The notes under the pieces: model-generated | The model's input: the letters and a program-made list of their open reading frames with translations, nothing else | Databases searched by the model: none | Told to the model about the DNA's origin: nothing | Origin: Bog-473 sp963745175 | GTDB taxonomy: Bacteria > Actinomycetota > Acidimicrobiia > Acidimicrobiales > RAAP-2 | Length of the DNA: 64,000 bases | Direction: 5' to 3' | Assembly: GCA_963745175.1 (NCBI GenBank) | Contig: CAVUWK010000005.1 | Coordinates: 124,001 to 188,000, forward strand | Position numbers and translations under genes: made by a program | Shown: piece after piece, positions 58,656 through 64,000 of the stretch | Numbering within the stretch: the stretch's first letter is position 1 | How the letters are laid out: every line of letters begins with the position of its first letter

Positions 58656-59760
58656 CGACGCACCTCACGGCACTCGCGACACGACCTACATCAGCCGGGG
58701 TGAGCAAATCATCGAGCGGAAGCGAGATGATCCGCCCACACAAGTCATCCGTCACCGTGAGATCGCCTGCTCTTTGCACCTCCGCAAACACCGGATGACC
58801 GTGGATCGGAGGATTGAAGTACGCCCGCCAACCGACCTCCGCCTTGTCGAGGGTCATACACAACTGTTCTCGCTGGCGCTTGGACGGCAGGGCCAAGGAC
58901 ACGAACGGAGGGACCCCCAGCATCCCACCACGCTGGAACGCACATCCGAGTGATTTCAGATTCGTGACGTACCAGTGAAGTACCTCCTGTCGCTTGGCAA
59001 GGCGATCCTTGAACCCTTCGAGCTGGCGGATCCCAATTGCCGCTGCGAGCTCCGGCAGTTTGCCGTTCTGTCCGAACCCCGTGGACTTTCGGCTGGCGTC
59101 AAATCCGAAGTTCTTCAACTGGTTGATCTGCCTTATGAATTTGTGATCCCGTGAGGCGACTGCGCCGCCTTCACCGATGGCCATTGTCTTGGTGGCATGG
59201 AAAGAGAAGATCTCACAGTCTCCGCGGGCGCCAAGCGGCTCGCCCCACGAATACTCAGACGCGAAGCCTGCCGCCGAGTCGATGACCAGGGGCACCCGAT
59301 AGTGCCTCGCCAACATCTCCCAGGCGTCGACTGACGCGTTGGCCGTGCCAAACGTGTTGGTCAGCAGGATCCCGGCCACATTGTGATGTTGGCTCTGCAG
59401 GAAATGCTGGGCCATGCGCAGGTCAGGCTGCCAGGTGTCGGGCTCAATATCGATGAGCACTGGCTCAAACCCACTCCAGACCAATGCCAACGGAACGGCC
59501 GCGGCGGTGAACGACGCGACTGGCACGAGTCGACGGCCACTGTGAAACAGCGATTTGCACGCCAGTTGGATGCCCAGGGTGGCATTCGCCGTGACGGCTA
59601 CTTCAACTCCGTTACCTATCCATCGCGCCAGCTCCGTCGAGAAACGACCCTCGAAAGGTCCGCCATTGGTGAAGACACCCGCTTGGCAGATCTCCCGGTA
59701 GTCCTCAGCTACGACTGATGGGTCTGGGAACCTCGGGATGAGGAAGGGAATCGGTCTCAT
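58645..59760 (-). CDS. DegT/DnrJ/EryC1/StrS-family PLP aminotransferase
   Basis: 371 residues. Converts keto-sugar nucleotides to amino sugars. VAVTANATLGIQLACKSLF, VIDSAAGFAS, and the PLP lysine in SFHATKTMAIGEGGAV are typical. The ATG at 59760 overlaps the stop of the formyltransferase gene (ATGA). Operon with formyltransferase and acyltransferase suggests N-formylated sugar synthesis. Confidence 0.9.
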   Translation of the reverse strand: MRPIPFLIPRFPDPSVVAEDYREICQAGVFTNGGPFEGRFSTELARWIGNGVEVAVTANATLGIQLACKSLFHSGRRLVPVASFTAAAVPLALVWSGFEPVLIDIEPDTWQPDLRMAQHFLQSQHHNVAGILLTNTFGTANASVDAWEMLARHYRVPLVIDSAAGFASEYSWGEPLGARGDCEIFSFHATKTMAIGEGGAVASRDHKFIRQINQLKNFGFDASRKSTGFGQNGKLPELAAAIGIRQLEGFKDRLAKRQEVLHWYVTNLKSLGCAFQRGGMLGVPPFVSLALPSKRQREQLCMTLDKAEVGWRAYFNPPIHGHPVFAEVQRAGDLTVTDDLCGRIISLPLDDLLTPADVGRVASAVRCVVGE

Positions 59761-60440
59761 CTGGATGCACCATAGGGATCGGGAGGACTCCACATGGCGA
59801 CCTCGTCGTTGTCCAGGGCCGGTGAGAACGCGGTGCAGTTGTATGTCGCCCACTTGACGTTGACTCGATGGCCCTCAATGCTGATCCTTCCCTCCTGTAG
59901 CCATCGGGCGACCTGGAGGAGTGCCTTGCACTGCTGGACGAACACATGGTGGCGAATCAATTCGGTCGGAGCGCCGGGGTCAACAGCGCACGCTGTCTGC
60001 ATGACGATCTTGCCCTCGTCCATTGCGTCCGCAACGAACTCCACTGTGTTGCCAGCGAATCGAGCTGAGTATCGCAGGGTGTCCCCAAAGCCGTCCATCC
60101 CCTTGAAAGCGGGAAGCAATGAGGGGTGAAAGTTGAGGATTCGGTCTTGATACGCCTCTCGAAACTCGGCCGAATAGAAGCTGGTGTAGAAGGAGAACAC
60201 GTAGTCGATAGCCTTCTCGTCAAAGAGCGTCAGGAGTTGAGCGCAGAACTGGTCGACGTCGACGTTCGACATGATTGTGGAGGGAATGCCGTGTTCCAGC
60301 GCTTTCTCGTAGGCTGGGCCAGGGCGATCCACGACGATCTGATGGACCCTCGAACGGAAGAACACGTTCTTGAGAACCTCGTTCATCACCGACCCGGCAG
60401 TTGAGACGACCATGGCGAATCGCAGCTCTCGGTCGCTCAT
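59757..60440 (-). CDS. Formyltransferase-family protein (GART/Fmt fold), probable sugar N-formyltransferase
   Basis: 227 residues. The formyl-transfer core is visible: ILNFHPSLLPAFKGMDGFGD with the catalytic Asn-His, and DAMDEGKIVMQTACAVDPGA with the Asp. It is shorter than methionyl-tRNA formyltransferase and lacks its C-terminal domain, resembling PurN-like or sugar formyltransferases. Overlaps the aminotransferase and acyltransferase genes by 4 bases each. Uses 10-formyl-tetrahydrofolate by family. Substrate inferred. Confidence 0.82.
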   Translation of the reverse strand: MSDRELRFAMVVSTAGSVMNEVLKNVFFRSRVHQIVVDRPGPAYEKALEHGIPSTIMSNVDVDQFCAQLLTLFDEKAIDYVFSFYTSFYSAEFREAYQDRILNFHPSLLPAFKGMDGFGDTLRYSARFAGNTVEFVADAMDEGKIVMQTACAVDPGAPTELIRHHVFVQQCKALLQVARWLQEGRISIEGHRVNVKWATYNCTAFSPALDNDEVAMWSPPDPYGASR

Positions 60441-61369
60441 CCATATTCTCCGGAGCGGTAGCTGGGGAAGTAGCCCTCGGTGCTCGTTGGTCGCTCACAC
60501 GTCAGGGCCTCATAGACGTCGGGCCGTAGTATCCGCTCACACAAATATGCGGGCTTCGTGGTCGTGCTCCAACCGCTCTTGAACTTGGCGAGTCCGTCCA
60601 TCTCATCGACCGAAAGGCCCGAGCTCCCAGCCAAATCTACCCACTTCACCCGACCCATGAAGTAGTTCAACATTGTCCACTTGGTGGCGTAGGACGCTCG
60701 TAATTTGTAACCACGATCGGAAAAGGCGGCCAAATGGCCGTAGGCCACGTCTCCTTGAACGAACCAGAGGTCAAGGCCAACAGTCTCATTACCCGCGGTC
60801 GCCCTGAACATCACGAGCCCGGGCGTTTTCAGTTGCTTCTCAAAAGCAAGCCGCGAGAACGAACGCAGGCCCGAGATCGAGTGGCGGCGCGTCAGATTGG
60901 CATACAGGCGAACCCAATCGTCGATGTGCTCCCAAGGGCGTTGAGGCACATCCACTTCCAACGACCGGAGCGCGCGCCTGGCATGTGCTCGGTGGGACGG
61001 CCGCACGAAGAGTTCGGGTGGTTGACTCATTTCGGCGACGTAGTGGTTTTTGAATCGAACAACGCGATCGAATGTCTTCTCGAGGTTGTCTCCGCTCTGA
61101 CGCGCGAACGGATCGGCCACTACCACCACGCTGACCAATTCCGTTGCAAGACCCGAGAGATCTGCGTCCAATCGACTCCAGTCCCGGCAGAAGAAAATTG
61201 GATACGGACCCATCGCATCGAAAAACTGAGTGCACTCGATCCGCCGTTGCAATAGCCACCCTCCGCTGAGTGGCAGCCAGAGGGGCGCGCCGAACTCTGC
61301 CAGAGACGAGGCGTAGTCCTCGTGGCCATAGCCAGATACGTCGTCATGGACTGCTCGTTGACGGGCCAT
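60437..61369 (-). CDS. FemAB/GNAT-like acyltransferase
   Basis: 310 residues in the GNAT/FemAB fold: VRPSHRAHARRALRSLEVDV, HSISGLRSFSRLAFEKQLKT, GNETVGLDLWFVQGDVAYGH, and GLAKFKSGWSTTTKPAYLCE at the end. Often found with polysaccharide genes. The ATG at 61369 has AGGA 8 bases upstream; an earlier TTG at 61426 is possible. First gene of a four-gene overlapping operon. Confidence 0.78.
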   Translation of the reverse strand: MARQRAVHDDVSGYGHEDYASSLAEFGAPLWLPLSGGWLLQRRIECTQFFDAMGPYPIFFCRDWSRLDADLSGLATELVSVVVVADPFARQSGDNLEKTFDRVVRFKNHYVAEMSQPPELFVRPSHRAHARRALRSLEVDVPQRPWEHIDDWVRLYANLTRRHSISGLRSFSRLAFEKQLKTPGLVMFRATAGNETVGLDLWFVQGDVAYGHLAAFSDRGYKLRASYATKWTMLNYFMGRVKWVDLAGSSGLSVDEMDGLAKFKSGWSTTTKPAYLCERILRPDVYEALTCERPTSTEGYFPSYRSGEYG

Positions 61370-61916
61370 CACGATCCTTGCGGCGACCTCCGTGCCGCCA
61401 CTTGGTTGGCCCTGGCGGAAGGCCAACGCATGATCCGACTATAGAGGTTGACGGAGGTTCATCCGAGGTCTCGGGGCTGCCGGGCACGGAGTGACATCAT
61501 GAATGCGTCACCCCATCACAGCGGCGACGAGCAGCTGGGCGTTCTCGTCGCCGCAGGGAAGCATGCCTCCCTGAAACCTTCGACACACTGGACCTCACTC
61601 TCTCTCCAGGCGCCTGGCACTCAGGAGGTTCGTGGCGTCCCATCGCCTCCGCCAACAGTTCCTGATTGATGGGTGGGTCGTCGCGCGGGTTTCCGACGAA
61701 CCGTTCGTCCCCGGCATCGAAGGGCGCGACGTCGCCGCTGGCGAGACAGCGGCTCATCCGGACTCCCCGGTGATGTTCTGGGATCCGTGACTTATAATTC
61801 GCGCCAATGCCAGTTCGGCCGACGCAGACACTGGCGAAACGGTCAGCGCGCTCCACGAGCTCGCACGAACCGTCCCCACGATCTCAGGCATACCGGGTGG
61901 AGAGGTCGCACGGCGC
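61370..61916. other. Divergent intergenic region with tRNA-Ala remnant, 547 bases
   Basis: Holds the degenerate third tRNA-Ala copy (61609-61655). A 37-codon frame (61807-61920) overlapping the methyltransferase ATG has no family features. No other gene seen. Likely contains promoters for the flanking divergent genes. Confidence 0.45.
61609..61655 (+). repeat. Degenerate tRNA-Ala 3'-half copy
   Basis: TCAGGAGGTTCGTGG (61621-61635) equals 54377-54391 and GTCCCATCGCCTCC (61637-61650) equals 54398-54411; the flanking bases GCGCCTG and CCAAC also match. About four bases of the anticodon loop and five of the T-loop are missing, so it is not a working tRNA. Confidence 0.8.
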
Positions 61917-62690
61917 ATGACAAAGGAGATCCACGCCCCCGTGAAATTCAGCCGGGGCGTCGCGCAGGGCGACCAGGCGATGCAGTCGGCACTCTGGCTT
62001 CTTCACTACGTGTGCGCTCAACTGGGCCTCGATGATCTGGCACACATCGAGATGCTCGACTTCGGGTGCGGAGTCAAATTCACAGAGGCCTTTATCAATC
62101 GCGAGCTGGCCATCAAACGCTATGTCGGCGTCGACGTGGACGGAGCCATGATCGAGTGGCTGCGCCAAGCCGTTGACGACGAGCGCTTCGAGTACAGCTA
62201 CCTCGATGCTCGCAATCAGCGTTACAACCCGGGCGGTCAGCCACTGTCGGACTCAATGGACCTGCCCATCGACGGGAGGACGTTCGATCTCATCACTCTC
62301 TTCTCGGTCTTCACTCATCTTCCACCGGACGACTACAGGGCGATGCTGAAACTGCTCCGCCGCTACGCACGGCGGGGCACTCGCCTGATCTACTCCCTCT
62401 ACATCGATGAATTCACCGAAGGCGGACACGGGCTCATGGATCACCTGGGTCGTTCGCTCTCTGAGAACCAGCAGGCGCTGCAAGGCGCCATCACCGACTC
62501 TGTCGACCCGGCAACCGGCAGCCGGCGAATCGAGCCCTACCGAGACATCGATCCCTCGCGTCCCCTCTTGTGGGCCGTCTACTCGGAGAGTCACGCACGG
62601 GAGTTGATCGAGGGCACCGGTTGGACAGTGCTGAGCCTGTCGCCGCCGGCCGAATACATCCAACATTCCTTTCTTTGCGCCCCGCGCTGA
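61917..62690 (+). CDS. SAM-dependent methyltransferase
   Basis: 257 residues. Motif I EMLDFGCGVKFTEAFINREL, then YVGVDVDGAMIEWLRQAV, TFDLITLFSVFTHLPPDDYR and GWTVLSLSPPAEYIQHSFLC. It starts a plus-strand pair with the phosphoesterase after the island. The substrate is unknown; proteins of this type often occur near glycan genes. Confidence 0.82.
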   Translation: MTKEIHAPVKFSRGVAQGDQAMQSALWLLHYVCAQLGLDDLAHIEMLDFGCGVKFTEAFINRELAIKRYVGVDVDGAMIEWLRQAVDDERFEYSYLDARNQRYNPGGQPLSDSMDLPIDGRTFDLITLFSVFTHLPPDDYRAMLKLLRRYARRGTRLIYSLYIDEFTEGGHGLMDHLGRSLSENQQALQGAITDSVDPATGSRRIEPYRDIDPSRPLLWAVYSESHARELIEGTGWTVLSLSPPAEYIQHSFLCAPR

Positions 62691-62750
62691 TGCGGATGAC
62701 CGTCGGCGCTACGCTCACCCGCCGTGTCCCCGACTCGTGTTCGTTTCCCC

Positions 62751-64000
62751 ATGCGTCTGCGCGCACACAGGACCACGGTGGCGTGTGGCGCGCTCCTGAT
62801 CCTGGCGGTCTCGTTCTCTCCAGCCGCAGCCGACACCTCCCCGGCTGTGGTCCGCGCCGCTCTTCCACCCGGGAAGATCGATCACATCCTGGTGATCGAA
62901 TTCGAAAACGAGGGGTATGCGGCCACCTTCGGTCCCGGCTCACCCGCCGCGTATCTAAACGGCACGCTCCGTTCGAAGGGCGAGTTGCTGCAGAACTACT
63001 ACGCGATCGGTCACTCGAGCCTTGACAATTACATCGCCCAGGTCTCCGGTCAGGCTCCCAACGTGGACACGCAGGACGACTGCTCGGACGGCGGCCACGA
63101 CTTCGTCAACGTGACTCCGGGCAAGCCCGATCCCGACCATGCCGCCAACCCGGGACAGGTGGACGGGTACGGCTGCGTGTACCCCGCCTCGGTCCAGACC
63201 ATCGCGAGCCAACTCGACGCGAAGTACCCGCCGAACAAGACCACACATGTTGCATCGTGGCGGGCCTACGAGCAGGACATGGGCAATACGCCTTCGCGTG
63301 ACGGAGGAAAGCCGGACCCCACCGGCGGCGGCGACTGCAGCCATCCCGCCATCGGCGCAACCGACACGGCCGAGACGGCCACGACGACCGATCAGTACGC
63401 CAACAGGCACAACCCGTTCGTGTGGTTCCATTCCGTGATCGACAATGCGGCGGAGTGCAACGCCAACGTCGTCCCGCTGGGGACGCTGAATGCCAACGGC
63501 ATCCCGTGGGCCAGCGGACACCTCGCGCGTGACCTCCGCAACGAGAAGACCACGCCACGATTCGGCTTCATCACGCCCAACCTGTGCAACGACGGCCACG
63601 ATGCGACGTGCGCCGGGCCGAACAGCACGGGGGGCCATGTCGGAGGTCTGACGGGTGCCGACGAGTTCCTCCGGGCTTGGATGCCCCTCATCCTCGACTC
63701 GCCCTCCTATAAGCACGGGAACATGCTGGTGGTCATCACCTTCGACGAAGCCGATGTCGGCGGTCCCGGCGCGTCTGCCGCGTGCTGCGGCGAGATTCCC
63801 GGGCCGAACACCCACGCTCCGGGCAACTCCGGCGCGGCAACGGACAGCGCCCCAGGCGGAGGCCAGATCGGTGCGTTGCTCCTCAACGCCAACTACATCG
63901 ACCCTGGTTCGACCGACACGACGGGCTCCTACAACCACTACTCGGCGTTGCGCAGCTACGAGGACCTCCTCGGGCTGTTGACCGGAGGCGCCGACGGCGA
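62751..64000 (+). CDS. Secreted phosphoesterase (phospholipase C/acid phosphatase superfamily), 3' end outside window
   Basis: Open to the right edge with no stop. A signal peptide (ACGALLILAVSFSPAAA) precedes IDHILVIEFENEGYAATFGP, NYYAIGHSSLDNYIAQVSGQ, and VITFDEADVGGPGASAACCG, matching the PF04185 phosphoesterase family (metal ligands Glu and Asn, then the FDEA motif). Several Cys pairs suggest an exported, disulfide-bonded protein. A GTG 27 bases upstream (62724) is an alternative start. Likely hydrolyses a phosphoester outside the cell. Confidence 0.88.
   Translation, partial: MRLRAHRTTVACGALLILAVSFSPAAADTSPAVVRAALPPGKIDHILVIEFENEGYAATFGPGSPAAYLNGTLRSKGELLQNYYAIGHSSLDNYIAQVSGQAPNVDTQDDCSDGGHDFVNVTPGKPDPDHAANPGQVDGYGCVYPASVQTIASQLDAKYPPNKTTHVASWRAYEQDMGNTPSRDGGKPDPTGGGDCSHPAIGATDTAETATTTDQYANRHNPFVWFHSVIDNAAECNANVVPLGTLNANGIPWASGHLARDLRNEKTTPRFGFITPNLCNDGHDATCAGPNSTGGHVGGLTGADEFLRAWMPLILDSPSYKHGNMLVVITFDEADVGGPGASAACCGEIPGPNTHAPGNSGAATDSAPGGGQIGALLLNANYIDPGSTDTTGSYNHYSALRSYEDLLGLLTGGADG

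Noticed and set aside
61497..61856. 119-codon minus-strand frame over the third tRNA copy
   Set aside because: Runs through the tRNA remnant, Arg-rich composition, no domain.

Overview
The window is GC-rich, almost fully coding bacterial chromosome. It looks like an actinobacterium, most plausibly an uncultured member of the Acidimicrobiia or a relative. The evidence is a menaquinone-type methyltransferase and geranylgeranyl-reductase pair, an F420-type LLM oxidoreductase, a PAC2 protein, DUF4235, DUF6325 and SHOCT proteins, a mycobacterial-style desaturase with its electron-transfer partner, a FolP2-like protein and frequent GTG/TTG starts. No 16S rRNA gene is present, so the lineage is inferred.

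Layout. 1-5.2 kb: a GGDEF-EAL protein cut by the left edge, then a quinone-tail reductase divergent from a methyltransferase and a UbiA-like membrane protein. 5.3-9.2 kb: a 57-residue ORF, an SRPBCC protein, and a TetR regulator divergent from a fatty-acid desaturase operon. 9.5-12.4 kb: a two-gene split PEP-synthase-like enzyme whose ATP-grasp subunit carries a cyclic-nucleotide-binding domain. 12.7-16.3 kb: a DUF4235 protein, an MFS exporter, a trio of small genes, and tRNA-Asn. 16.4-54.2 kb: housekeeping genes mostly on the minus strand in an order long conserved in Gram-positive bacteria (leuS, holA, rpsT, lepA, hrcA, dnaJ, rsmE, phoH, ybeY, CNNM, era, uppS, recO, hemW, glyS, ppdK, dnaG, rpoD), interrupted by accessory genes such as MarR/ABC, hemerythrin/DinG, ArsR, AraC/VOC and a phosphotransferase/PAC2/LLM operon. 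54.3-61.7 kb: an accessory island that begins at tRNA-Ala(GGC) and is marked by two further copies of that tRNA's 3' part. It holds an orphan solute-binding protein, two methyltransferase-type or glycan genes, and a minus-strand glycan cassette (glycosyltransferase, DegT aminotransferase, formyltransferase, FemAB/GNAT). The right edge has another methyltransferase and a secreted phosphoesterase cut by the window end.

Genes that work together: the desaturase and its FAD/2Fe-2S reductase; the two split-dikinase subunits; HrcA, DnaJ and the CIRCE operator; DnaG and RpoD; the MarR-controlled ABC exporter; and the aminotransferase-formyltransferase-acyltransferase sugar cassette.

Data quality matters. 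About twenty genes that look functional are broken by single-base frameshifts, and nearly all are repaired by removing one base. I treat these as probable sequencing insertions rather than pseudogenes. Coordinates for those genes span the whole reconstructed gene.
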